64,000 nucleotides of DNA from Salinimonas iocasae (GCF_006228385.1 NZ_CP039852.1:2000001-2064000); one strand, 5' to 3'; shown: positions 52,182 through 60,923, counted from the first letter of the stretch. Program-made: numbers and translations. Notes: generated by a model from the sequence alone, not told the origin.

Positions 52182-52868
52182 CCAATTTATTTCTTTCTTA
52201 TCCCTGAAGAATTTGCCTGAGGGGCCATCGTCTTCAAGCTGGCCTAGCCAGATAGCCGTTTCAGCACCTTTTTCAGGCGAGCGAGGTGCATCCCGGCCCC
52301 CCATTCTGGTATGCACCCAACCAGGGCACATTGCATTTATTTTGACATTTGAATGGTCAGCAACATCGTTAGCAAGTTTCAATGTCATTGCATTTAATGC
52401 GGCTTTACTCACCGCATAGGCCAATGGGCCTTCCATACCTTCTGCAAATGAACCGTAGCCTGAAGAAACATTCACTATTCGTCCGTAGCCTCGATCTATC
52501 ATACCGGGAAGCACCTGCTGACAAAGCGCCAGCGGCCCATTCAGATGAACCTGCATTGAGCGTTTTAATTTCGCCAGGTCGAGATCCTTCCAATTCGCGT
52601 CATCCATTACACCTGCATTGTTAACCAGTACATCGATTCTGCCAAATACAGCTGATGCCCGGGTAATATTGTCGACAACGGCTTGTTCGCTGGACAGGTC
52701 CATCTCAATAACCTGAATATCTGCACCGACGATATCCTGCTTGACCTCCTCGCCGGCGTCTTCATCGCGGCACCCCATCAATACCTTACATCCGGCTTTT
52801 GCATAGCCTCGCACAATCTCAAGGCCGATCCCCCGGTTACCACCGGTGACAAAAACAATTGGCGTCAT
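52179..52868 (-). CDS. Short-chain dehydrogenase/reductase
   Basis: A 229-residue classical SDR. The cofactor motif TGGNRGIG is near residue 8, NNAGVMDD near 86, and the catalytic YAVSKAALNAM near 152. The ending PSGKFFRDKKEINW resembles carbonyl-reductase-type SDRs. The substrate is unknown. Its ATG overlaps the stop of the DUF2878 gene by 4 bases (ATGA), so the pair is an operon. Confidence 0.92.
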   Translation of the reverse strand: MTPIVFVTGGNRGIGLEIVRGYAKAGCKVLMGCRDEDAGEEVKQDIVGADIQVIEMDLSSEQAVVDNITRASAVFGRIDVLVNNAGVMDDANWKDLDLAKLKRSMQVHLNGPLALCQQVLPGMIDRGYGRIVNVSSGYGSFAEGMEGPLAYAVSKAALNAMTLKLANDVADHSNVKINAMCPGWVHTRMGGRDAPRSPEKGAETAIWLGQLEDDGPSGKFFRDKKEINW

Positions 52869-53419
52869 GATTTCTCCTGTCTTTCGAATTGTGTTTGTGA
52901 ATTATCAGTAAAATATTGTTCAATGCCTCGGGCAATACCCATACACACCGGAAAAATAACAGCCCACACTGCGCTTAAAATTACGAGAGTGGACCAAAGC
53001 GTTTGTGGGAATACTACCGCACCAAACCTTTCACCGGCCCAGTAGCTAACCGGGCCAAACACCGCACCTAGCAATACGCAAACCACCCATCTACCCTGTA
53101 AATAATTCAGGCTATAGGGCAAGGTGAGACTAAATGCGCCCCATAAGGCAATTAGCCAAACGGGGATAGGCACTAAGTAAACTGCTGAGTTGAATAAAAA
53201 TAAGCCGGTCTTAGTCAGCACACTATCGACCAATGTGCCTAATATCACAATAACCAGCATTATCACTACATCCCTTGATTTAGCGCGGGAAAAGGCAAAA
53301 AAAGCGATAAAAAGTAAGCCTATCGCCCAGATAAACTCGTACTGTTTAAAAATCACCAGAAACCAGGTTGTCTGAAACCAGATAAAATTTACAGCTTTAT
53401 TTAACATACTGGAATTCAT
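52865..53419 (-). CDS. DUF2878 family membrane protein
   Basis: A 184-residue inner-membrane protein with about six helices, matching the DUF2878 family in the N-terminal NFIWFQTTWFLVI and in WLIALWGAFSLTLPYSL (WGAFSLT). The function is unknown; in several gammaproteobacteria DUF2878 genes lie near lipid or cyclopropane-fatty-acid genes, but that is recollection and not shown here. It is the first gene of the pair with the SDR and divergent from the phosphatase-lipid kinase fusion. Confidence 0.85.
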   Translation of the reverse strand: MNSSMLNKAVNFIWFQTTWFLVIFKQYEFIWAIGLLFIAFFAFSRAKSRDVVIMLVIVILGTLVDSVLTKTGLFLFNSAVYLVPIPVWLIALWGAFSLTLPYSLNYLQGRWVVCVLLGAVFGPVSYWAGERFGAVVFPQTLWSTLVILSAVWAVIFPVCMGIARGIEQYFTDNSQTQFERQEKS

Positions 53420-53564
53420 GGCAAAATTTCTGCATTAGGTCTACCCCGTCCGCTTGCTAAACAATACACAGTGTGAAGACATATTGAATTTGTTTACGCA
53501 TTATCAGAGCGACGGTTCATTCATCTAAATGACAGATAATTAAATCTATAAGGGAGTTAGCACA

Positions 53565-55190
53565 GTGAAAATGGTAAAGTATTACGTTCTGGGCGCGATC
53601 GTTTCTCTTCTGTTGGCTATTTTCATTCCCTCCTTTATTGCTGCAATTTTCTTTGGCTGGATAGCTTTTTCACTGGCTGTGGTGAGTTTTGCATATCTCT
53701 TTAATTACCCCTCCCTGTTTCGCAAACGTGAAGATGGCTCCATCCCTGTCTATGTACGCTGGGCCTTCATCCCTTTTCTGATTGGTACAGGTGCATACAA
53801 TCATTTTGCGAGAAAGCATGACAAGGTCCCGCCGATACAGAAAATCGACGACAACCTCTATCTGGCCTGCCGTTTGTTCTCCAGCGATATAGAAGAAATG
53901 AAGGAGAACGGCGTTACCGCAATACTTGATGTCACTGCAGAGTTTGATGGTCTGGACTGGACCGCCCATCAACTCGACCTGGAGTATCTCAACATTCCTG
54001 TTCTGGACCATACCAGTCCCACTGAAGATCAGTTAAATACAGCTATTAACTGGATAGAGCAGCAAATAGCCAGTGGCCGAAAAGTCGTTGTACACTGCGC
54101 GTTGGGCCGTGGCCGTTCGGTGCTTACCGTTGCGGCATACTTGCTGGCCAAAGATTCACGTTTATCTGTTATTGATGCGCTGAATACCATTCAGTCTGTT
54201 CGCTCTACCGCTCGTTTGAATAAACATCAACTGGGGTCTTTGAAAAAAATTAAGCAAGGCGGAAGATTGCAGCTTACGCGTTCACTGGTTCTTATTGCCA
54301 ACCCCGTAGCAGGAGGTGGTAAATGGCAAATGGAAAAAAATGATATTCTGGCTCAGTTAAACCCGCATTTTAGGGTACAGGTGCTGGAAACCAGTAAAGA
54401 AAAAAACGGCACGGTGATGGCTGAACAGGCTATAAATGATGGAGCAGATATTTTGGTCGCCTGTGGTGGCGATGGCACAATATCCGAAGTTGCCCATGCC
54501 TGTATCGATCGTGATGTTACGTTAGGCGTCATTCCGCTGGGTACAGCAAACGCCCTGAGCCAGGTTATACACGGCTATTATTCAAAACTGGTTCCAATCA
54601 GTCATGCCTGTGATGTTATTGTTGAAGGCAGTACAATTCAAATGGACACGGCCAGCTGTAACGACAAACTGATGCTATTGGTTGCCGCTGCCGGCTTTGA
54701 AGAGCAAATGATTTCATCAGCCGATCGCGAACAAAAGGATGCTGGCGGTCAGATGGCCTATCTCAGAGGGTTGTGGGAAGCGATCACACAAAATGAGGTT
54801 CAGGAATTGGTCGTGACTTTTGATGACGACGAACCAGTGACCATAACGACGCCCAGTTTTGTGATAGCAAACGCGGCACCACTGACTACCGCCCTGGCCC
54901 AGGGTGGCGATGAACCTGATATGACAGACGGAAAGCTTGATATTACCTGGCTACAGCCTCAGGAACAGGCAGATATGCAATTTTTGTCTCTGGCAGAACT
55001 GGTTTTCTCCAACCAGGATTATAAAAAGCAGTCCGAACGCCTTGAACATCGTCAGGTAAAAAAGGTTGTTGTGGAATTCAATGAAAAGAGTGATTACGCG
55101 CTCGATGGTGAAATTCTTCAGGCGAAAAAAATCACCGTAGAGACTAAGCCTGCCAGCCTTACAGTATTCAATTACCGGCAACCGGAATAA
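53565..55190 (+). CDS. Membrane-anchored dual-specificity phosphatase / diacylglycerol-kinase-like fusion protein
   Basis: A 541-residue protein with three parts. Residues 5-47 form two membrane helices, with another hydrophobic stretch near 66-76. Residues about 92-220 are a dual-specificity phosphatase domain with D148 as likely general acid and the complete signature HCALGRGRS (C178, R184). Residues about 238-535 are a DAGK/sphingosine-kinase-type domain with IANPVAGGGK, ACGGDGTISEVA (GGDGT 301-305) and IPLGTANAL. It could thus remove a phosphate from, and add one to, lipid or protein substrates at the membrane. The start is a GTG at 53565 with AGGGAG 8 bases upstream; an ATG at 53571 is possible. 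Substrates are unknown. Confidence 0.9.
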   Translation: MKMVKYYVLGAIVSLLLAIFIPSFIAAIFFGWIAFSLAVVSFAYLFNYPSLFRKREDGSIPVYVRWAFIPFLIGTGAYNHFARKHDKVPPIQKIDDNLYLACRLFSSDIEEMKENGVTAILDVTAEFDGLDWTAHQLDLEYLNIPVLDHTSPTEDQLNTAINWIEQQIASGRKVVVHCALGRGRSVLTVAAYLLAKDSRLSVIDALNTIQSVRSTARLNKHQLGSLKKIKQGGRLQLTRSLVLIANPVAGGGKWQMEKNDILAQLNPHFRVQVLETSKEKNGTVMAEQAINDGADILVACGGDGTISEVAHACIDRDVTLGVIPLGTANALSQVIHGYYSKLVPISHACDVIVEGSTIQMDTASCNDKLMLLVAAAGFEEQMISSADREQKDAGGQMAYLRGLWEAITQNEVQELVVTFDDDEPVTITTPSFVIANAAPLTTALAQGGDEPDMTDGKLDITWLQPQEQADMQFLSLAELVFSNQDYKKQSERLEHRQVKKVVVEFNEKSDYALDGEILQAKKITVETKPASLTVFNYRQPE

Positions 55191-55288
55191 GGTTATCTGC
55201 TGAAAACATTCAGGATTTTGCTAGAAGTATGATCAATGTTGAGCCACAGGGGGTACATAAGTTCATTAGTGGCCAATAAAGTTGATTT

Positions 55289-56629
55289 ATGAGTTACCAA
55301 TCAAATTTCGATGATTTTAACGACTGGATAACAGAGCTGTTTCCGGATCAGAGTGAATATTTACAGGCTACCCGTGAGATTGCCCGGGATGTGGTAGATA
55401 TTTACAACGCGCACGAGCCCTACAAAAAGAATGATGTGTTGCGCAGACTCAGTATGCCGGAACGCATCATTCACTTCTCTATTTCATGGCTTAATGATAA
55501 CGACGAAGTTGAAATTCACCAGGGGTGGCGAATTCAGCACAACGGTATGATTGGTCCCTATAAAGGTGGGCTACGTTTCCACCCCACCGTAAATGAATCC
55601 ATTCTTAAGTTTCTTGCCTTTGAACAATGTTTTAAGAACGCCCTCACCGGCCTGCCTATCGGCGGTGCAAAAGGTGGAGCGAATTTTAATCCGAAGGGGC
55701 GCTCTGATCGCGAAATCATGCGTTTTTGTCAGGCTTTCATGTGTGAACTTCAGCGCCACATCGGCCCTTATACCGATGTTCCGGCTGGTGATATAAACGT
55801 GGGCGCCAGAGAAATTGGGTATATGTACGGAGAGTACCGTCGAATCAATAACCGTTTCGGAGGTGCACTGACGGGTAAAGACCTCAGCTTTGGTGGCAGC
55901 CATGTTCGTACTGAAGCAACCGGCTTCGGGTTGATTTACATGCTACAGGCAGTACTTAAGGAGCATCACGAAAACATTCCGGACATGCGCATTGGTATTT
56001 CCGGTGCCGGCAACGTTGCGCTTCATGCCGCACTCAAAGCCATTGAACATGGCGGCAAAGTGATAACTCTTTCTAACAGCCGGGGGTATTTGCACCAGGA
56101 TGATGGCCTGACATGCGAAGATATCCAGTGGGCTATAGAAAATAAGGCGAAAGAAGAAAATATTTTAACAGCACTGAGTGAACGTGTCGGTGCCAGCTGG
56201 CATGACAGTAAAGCACCCTGGCATGAAAAAATGGATATAGCGTTGCCCTGCGCCACACAGAACGAGTTAGATGGTGACGCCGCCAAGACGCTGCTTCAGA
56301 ACAAAGTAAAATACATACTTGAGGGTGCCAATATGCCTTGTACTGACGAAGCCAGACAGGAATTTGAACGTAGCGAGATTCCCTTTGTTCCGGGGAAAGC
56401 ATCAAACGCTGGCGGCGTGGCTATTTCAGGATTGGAAATGTCTCAAAATGCCAGTTTCCGTCGTGGCACTTATGAACAAATTGATGAAACACTTGAAGAA
56501 ATTATGCATAGCATTCATCAGCAATGTGTTGAAGAAGGTAAGGAAAACGGCCGAATCAATTATGCAAGAGGCGCCAATATCGCCGGTTTCAGGCGGCTAG
56601 CTGATGCAATGGTTGCGCAGGGGCTATAA
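55289..56629 (+). CDS. gdhA: NADP-specific glutamate dehydrogenase
   Basis: Makes glutamate from 2-oxoglutarate and ammonium with NADPH. It has 446 residues (E. coli 447). The substrate-binding GPYKGGLRFHPTVN and the catalytic lysine region GLPIGGAKGGANFNPKG are intact, and the Rossmann domain has ISGAGNVALHAA. It links to proB in function, as glutamate is the proline precursor. The ribosome site is weak. It follows the phosphatase-kinase fusion by 98 bases and may be on its own promoter. Confidence 0.97.
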   Translation: MSYQSNFDDFNDWITELFPDQSEYLQATREIARDVVDIYNAHEPYKKNDVLRRLSMPERIIHFSISWLNDNDEVEIHQGWRIQHNGMIGPYKGGLRFHPTVNESILKFLAFEQCFKNALTGLPIGGAKGGANFNPKGRSDREIMRFCQAFMCELQRHIGPYTDVPAGDINVGAREIGYMYGEYRRINNRFGGALTGKDLSFGGSHVRTEATGFGLIYMLQAVLKEHHENIPDMRIGISGAGNVALHAALKAIEHGGKVITLSNSRGYLHQDDGLTCEDIQWAIENKAKEENILTALSERVGASWHDSKAPWHEKMDIALPCATQNELDGDAAKTLLQNKVKYILEGANMPCTDEARQEFERSEIPFVPGKASNAGGVAISGLEMSQNASFRRGTYEQIDETLEEIMHSIHQQCVEEGKENGRINYARGANIAGFRRLADAMVAQGL

Positions 56630-56796
56630 CCCTTTTTGCATACCATTGTGTAATTACTACTAATTACGCAAAATTCTAATTTGTTGCAAACAACTTTCTA
56701 CTGCTTAATGCACTAATTTATAAGGAAATTTTAGGTTTCTCTTCAGTGGTATAGAAATAGCAGGTCAGAATGGACATCGGTAGACAGGAGTAGCTA

Positions 56797-57240
56797 ATGA
56801 AAATTTTCGATGAGCTTCGCGAAGATCATGAAAAACAACGAACATTATTGAAGATACTGGCCGAAACCAGTGGCGATACCCCAGCAAGACGTGAGTACTA
56901 CTCTCAGTTAAAGGAACAACTGGAAAGTCACGCTGTAGCTGAGGAGCGTTATTTCTACTCGAAGTTGATGGAATCAGATACTACGATTGAAATGTCGCGA
57001 CATGGTATTGCAGAGCATCATGAGATAGATGAATTGATAGAGACTCTTGACGAGACTGACATGGGTTCATCTGCATGGCTTACTCATCTTAAATCACTGC
57101 AGAAGAAGGTTGAACACCACCTTGCTGATGAGGAGCAGGAATTCTTTCAGGTAGCTGGTCAGGTTCTGAACGATCAGGATAAGAATCAGCTGGCTGGAGA
57201 GTATCGCGAAGAAATGGAAAAAGAACTGGCTAAACACTAA
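56797..57240 (+). CDS. Hemerythrin-domain protein
   Basis: A 147-residue four-helix-bundle protein of the hemerythrin HHE family. Likely iron ligands are in EDHEKQ, ESHAVAEERYFY, AEHHEIDELIE and VEHHLADEEQEF. Members bind a di-iron centre and O2 or NO, or handle iron; the exact role here is not known. A GGAG site precedes the ATG. It is followed 29 bases later by the DUF1328 gene, so these genes and the DUF2254 gene probably form one operon. Confidence 0.93.
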   Translation: MKIFDELREDHEKQRTLLKILAETSGDTPARREYYSQLKEQLESHAVAEERYFYSKLMESDTTIEMSRHGIAEHHEIDELIETLDETDMGSSAWLTHLKSLQKKVEHHLADEEQEFFQVAGQVLNDQDKNQLAGEYREEMEKELAKH

Positions 57241-57269
57241 TAGCAGTTAAATAAACTAGGAGAATAATC

Positions 57270-57443
57270 ATGTTGAAATGGGCTCTGATATTTTTAGTTG
57301 TCGCAATTATTGCCGCAATCTTTGGTTTTGGTGGAGCAGCAGGAACGGCCGCCACTATTGCACAATACTTGTTCTACGGATTTGTTATTTTATTAGTAGT
57401 TTCACTAATAGCATCCGTGGTTCGTGGTGGCTCACGAAGATAA
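57270..57443 (+). CDS. DUF1328 (YtjA-like) small membrane protein
   Basis: A 57-residue protein starting [19 protein letters not shown] and ending in GGSRR. It has two membrane helices joined by a Gly/Ala-rich loop ([17 protein letters not shown]), the hallmark of the DUF1328/YtjA family, which is often stress-induced. A TAGGAG site lies 8 bases before the ATG. The stop TAA abuts the ATG of the next gene with no gap, so the two are translationally coupled. Confidence 0.92.
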   Translation: MLKWALIFLVVAIIAAIFGFGGAAGTAATIAQYLFYGFVILLVVSLIASVVRGGSRR

Positions 57444-58763
57444 ATGGCCAACAAAAATGCCTTTCCGGAACTGACAGTCAGGTTCCGGACATGGTGGGAA
57501 GGCGTTAGCACCAGCTACTGGTTTATACCGGTTTGTATGATGCTAACGTCTTTTTTATTGTGTTATCTATGTCTGACGTATATCGAGCGTACAAAGTTAC
57601 CCGATAATCTGCAATCACTCATCCCCACTGTAACGCAGGATGGGGCTCAGCAAATTCTATCGACAATAGCCTCTTCCATAATTACCGCCACCAGTATCGC
57701 GTTTTCAATGACTATTGTAGCGCTGACCATGGCCTCTTCGCAGTTTGGCCCCAGGCTGCTCAGAACGTTTATGTTAGACAGAGGTACACAGTGCGTTCTG
57801 GGACTACTGGTTTCTTCTTTTATATTCTGTCTTATTTCGTTGCATCACCTTAGTAGCATCGTCGAGAATAAAGATGCGCTGGCTATCTTAAGCAGTATTT
57901 CAGTATTAATTGGTATAATAGACATATTTGCCATTATTTTCTTTATTCATCATATTGGCCGGTTTATTCAGGCAGATGAGGTTATTTTCAGGTGCTATGA
58001 CGACCTGATGCGAAATATCGATGAACTGTTACCCAAGCCTGAAGATGCCCCGCGAGAACGTTCACTGCCCGAGGCCCTAATCACTGATTCACATTTTCAA
58101 ACAGAAATTCAAATTAATAAGAGTGGCTATGTGCAGTCTGTAAACTACGAGAAGCTGCTTACCAGTAATTTCGAGGGATTAGAGGGAATTGAAGTCAGAG
58201 CGAGGTCTGGCGACCACGTTTTCCCTGACGCTGCAGTATTAATCATACATAGCCGTTACCGCAAGCCACCTGATTATTATAAAGATTTACTTGAGCTTAT
58301 CATTCTTGGTCACCGCAGAACGCCGGTACAGGATCCTGAATTTGCGATTAGTCAGATGGTAGAGTTAGCATTGCGTGCCCTTTCTCCCGGTATTAATGAT
58401 CCAATAACGGCGATATCTTGTCTGGACCGATTAACAGCAAGCTGTATCTATATGAGCAAGCGCACATTTCCTGCACACTGCGTAATGAATAAAGAAACTG
58501 GCGTATGGTTAAAACGACGTACCTTTAGCATCGAAGGCATAATTAATACGGCTTTCGATCAGATACGACAGGCAGGAAAAGATCATGTCGATATTGCGTT
58601 GCATATCCTGTTTTGTCTTAAGACACTGACTACGCACCTTCCCGCCCACCTGCATCCATTACTGAAGCTTCAGGCTGAATCGACGTTTCAGTTAATCTTG
58701 GAGAATACCTTGAGTGAACAGGATAAGAAAACGCTAAGTGAGGCGTTCATTCCGTTTCGTTAG
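57444..58763 (+). CDS. DUF2254 family membrane protein
   Basis: A 439-residue protein with four membrane helices in the first 180 residues and a soluble C-terminal half. IITATSIAFSMTIVALTMASSQFGPRLLR (in part: MTIVALTMASSQFGPRLL) and LSPGINDPITAISCLDRL are the family signatures of DUF2254. Function is unknown. It starts right at the DUF1328 stop and ends at a strong terminator. The grouping with hemerythrin and DUF1328 suggests an envelope stress role, by association only. Confidence 0.9.
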   Translation: MANKNAFPELTVRFRTWWEGVSTSYWFIPVCMMLTSFLLCYLCLTYIERTKLPDNLQSLIPTVTQDGAQQILSTIASSIITATSIAFSMTIVALTMASSQFGPRLLRTFMLDRGTQCVLGLLVSSFIFCLISLHHLSSIVENKDALAILSSISVLIGIIDIFAIIFFIHHIGRFIQADEVIFRCYDDLMRNIDELLPKPEDAPRERSLPEALITDSHFQTEIQINKSGYVQSVNYEKLLTSNFEGLEGIEVRARSGDHVFPDAAVLIIHSRYRKPPDYYKDLLELIILGHRRTPVQDPEFAISQMVELALRALSPGINDPITAISCLDRLTASCIYMSKRTFPAHCVMNKETGVWLKRRTFSIEGIINTAFDQIRQAGKDHVDIALHILFCLKTLTTHLPAHLHPLLKLQAESTFQLILENTLSEQDKKTLSEAFIPFR

Positions 58764-58786
58764 TTAGTAAAAAGAGAGAGCATGGG

Positions 58787-58816
58787 AAAAAAGCCTGGTA
58801 AAACCAGGCTTTTTTT
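58787..58816. terminator. Bidirectional terminator
   Basis: Perfect 13-base stem AAAAAAGCCTGGT / ACCAGGCTTTTTT with an AAA loop. It serves the DUF2254 gene on the plus strand and the Pmp3 gene on the minus strand; their ends are 54 bases apart. Confidence 0.92.
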
Positions 58817-58817
58817 A

Positions 58818-58976
58818 TCAGCGGGTCGCTATGATATACACAGCGTGAATGATTCCGGGTATATAACCTAACAGCGTTAGCACGATATTAATCCAAAACT
58901 GGACGCCGATGCCGACCTGAAGAAATACACCAAGCGGCGGTAAAAGTATTGATAAAATAATGCGTAAAATATCCAT
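58818..58976 (-). CDS. Pmp3/YqaE family small membrane protein
   Basis: A 52-residue proteolipid read from the ATG at 58976: MDILRIILSILLPPLGVFLQ at the start, then two membrane helices with the conserved PPLGVFLQVG and LLGYIPGIIHAVYII. This is the UPF0057 (Pmp3/YqaE) family, whose yeast member affects membrane potential and salt tolerance and whose E. coli member is stress-induced. It is a single gene between two noncoding stretches. Confidence 0.93.
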   Translation of the reverse strand: MDILRIILSILLPPLGVFLQVGIGVQFWINIVLTLLGYIPGIIHAVYIIATR

Positions 58977-59447
58977 TTCGCGTTCCTTTTATATTAAAGA
59001 TAATTGTATATCCAATACTAATTGCAAGTCCTTTGCCACACTGTGACTTTTGAGTAAATGTCAGGTTTGTTCAATTATCTTACTGCCAGCCCCCGCCGTG
59101 CCTGACCTTATACAGATATGAGGTGAGTCACTCAATCGGAGCGCGCCCTGAAAGAATTTTCGTTCAGAGGAAAATTGCGTAGATATCTGAATAGGACTGT
59201 AAATTATACACTAAGAACTTGATGAGCGATGGTCGGCGAAAAGCCTAAGAAATGAGTATGCGACTAATATGATTTGTTTAACCTGCTCTACTATTGCGGG
59301 TACCTAGCTTATACGCTATTGCAGGATTAATAAGAAAGGCCGCTTTTACGATCAGCCCTGTTAGGGTCTGTTACAGAATAGCTTTTTGCTACTCCGTACA
59401 AGGATTCGCCCTGTACAGAGTAGCTATATCAAGTGCTAATATAGTTA
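58977..59447. other. Noncoding region between Pmp3 and PEP-CTERM genes
   Basis: 471 bases containing the Pmp3 promoter and the 3' end of the PEP-CTERM transcript. No gene was seen; a 67-codon plus-strand frame has no family resemblance. An imperfect 16-base inverted repeat lies at 59388-59424. Confidence 0.5.
59388..59424. repeat. Imperfect inverted repeat downstream of the PEP-CTERM gene
   Basis: GCTACTCCGTACAAGG and CCCTGTACAGAGTAGC pair with two mismatches around the ATTCG loop. There is no clear T-run on the minus strand, so it may be an mRNA-stabilising 3' hairpin rather than a strong terminator of the PEP-CTERM gene. Confidence 0.55.
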
Positions 59448-60116
59448 TTAACTTTTACGGCGGATTTGCACTAATCCAGCCATTGATAATGCCATAAGCG
59501 CAAATGTATAAGGCTCCGGTACTTCAATGCTGATGTTACGGAACTGAGTAGAGTTACTGCAATTTTCATCATCACAGTCATTCATAAATACAAGATATTG
59601 GTATTGACCGTTCAGGGCAGCGGAAAGATCGATGTTAAAGCTTTGCCATGTAGGCGTACCGTTATCTATATTATCAAAATCATAGCGGAAAGCTTTACTT
59701 CCCCAGTTCTGGGTACCAGAAAGATTAAAACCAAACACACCGTCATTTCCGCCGATGTTCTTTACAGTATCACCGTCAGCAACCATTACACCACCGATTT
59801 CAGAAGGCATACCCGGGCTGTTGTCATCTTGTGAAATGCGCATATCGAAATTAAGTGAGTAAAAACGGTTATCAAGGTTCAGACTGCTCAGTCCAAACAA
59901 ATTTTCAGTTGAGATATACGTCCAGGCTTCAGTGCCTAAGTCGAGACGGCCGCCATCTATATCAAGAACTGTGTATTCGCCTTTATTTTGATTGGAATCA
60001 GATTTGAAATCACCCTGAGCAAAATTTTCGACAATATCAGTTTCAATAACTGCGGAATGAGAGGCAAAGCTTAAAGCTGACAGACCTAATGCAACAAACA
60101 CGTTTTTCATATTCAA
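59448..60116 (-). CDS. PEP-CTERM sorting-domain exported protein
   Basis: A 222-residue secreted protein. Residues 1-22 are a signal peptide (LGLSALSFASHSA). The body is Asp/Asn/Ser-rich and beta-like, perhaps a jelly-roll. The C-terminus is a textbook PEP-CTERM tag: VPEP near residue 199, a hydrophobic helix (FALMALSMAGLV) and a final RRKS. Such tags are cut by exosortase (EpsH) in strains that make exopolysaccharide; no exosortase is in this window. Body function is unknown. Confidence 0.9.
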   Translation of the reverse strand: MNMKNVFVALGLSALSFASHSAVIETDIVENFAQGDFKSDSNQNKGEYTVLDIDGGRLDLGTEAWTYISTENLFGLSSLNLDNRFYSLNFDMRISQDDNSPGMPSEIGGVMVADGDTVKNIGGNDGVFGFNLSGTQNWGSKAFRYDFDNIDNGTPTWQSFNIDLSAALNGQYQYLVFMNDCDDENCSNSTQFRNISIEVPEPYTFALMALSMAGLVQIRRKS

Positions 60117-60880
60117 TAACCTACAACTTAATTTATCATCCAGATATTACGACATATCCCTGAGACCTACATAAAGCAAACACAATGCCAGAAACGTAAG
60201 CTATTGTTTTAAGTAGATTAAATCAGGAACAAAGCAAGAATAATTATCATTGTGTAAAGTAACCCGACAGCGCTATACAGATTTTAAGTAGGGCTTTTTT
60301 TGTATTTCTACGAAGTCTTTTAGTTTTTAATTTGTATTAATGAAAAGAGTGTACATTGCTGCAAAGAATAAAATGTAATCATTCACTATAGAAAGCACTC
60401 TCAGGCGAAACAAAATCATCAGAACACCACACCTTTCTCAATTATTAATGATGTAAAATCGATTTTTTTACAGTAGAGATGATTACTATTCTATGAACGA
60501 TATGCAAATGCCCTACTCATAATTTAAAAGTAGACAGTTCACTTTCATGTTTAAGTATTATCTGTGAAAGACAGTGCCGATAACGTTGCAAGCAAGAATT
60601 GGAATGCGTTTTTATTTAGAAAAACCTGAAGTGTTTGCGAGAGTTATTGGATAGTTGAAGCGCCCTGCTGTGATTATCGAATTTCGGTCTTTTGGCTATA
60701 CCTTTGCTACAAAAAGCTTCTTACAACGTTGAGATCTCAGAACAGCGTCCTGTGCTAGCAGAGAATTTGAAATCAAGGACAAACTGCGAAAAAGTGAATA
60801 GCTATTAATGATCAATGAAAATTAACGGCACATGATAACAAAGCTGAACAGCCTTTTTAAAACGTTACTGGGAGATGAAT
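60117..60880. other. Long AT-rich noncoding region between the PEP-CTERM gene and tRNA-Leu
   Basis: About 760 bases without any recognisable gene on either strand. In most gammaproteobacteria rimP-nusA-infB would begin here. Short T-rich and A-rich tracts occur, but I see no strong hairpin, and no repeat of the tRNA end that would mark an integration site. Confidence 0.55.
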
Positions 60881-60917
60881 AAAAAAAAGCCTGTATAACA
60901 TCGTTATACAGGCTTTT
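60881..60917 (-). terminator. Intrinsic terminator after tRNA-Leu
   Basis: Perfect 15-base stem AAAAGCCTGTATAAC / GTTATACAGGCTTTT with an ATC loop and eight T on the minus strand. It ends the secG-tRNA transcript. Confidence 0.93.
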
Positions 60918-60923
60918 ATCATT

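Noticed and set aside
59294..59497. 67-codon plus-strand frame near the PEP-CTERM gene
   Set aside because: It overlaps the PEP-CTERM C-terminus in antisense and has no ribosome site or known relatives.
60236..60254. Fur-box-like AATAATTATCATTG before the PEP-CTERM gene
   Set aside because: Too few matches to the 19-base consensus in an AT-rich stretch; no iron gene is adjacent.
44423..60923. Genomic island integrated at tRNA-Leu
   Set aside because: No integrase or transposase, and no second copy of the tRNA 3' end seen near 44 kb; the genes look native in codon use. Replacement or relocation remains possible and is reported as a finding.
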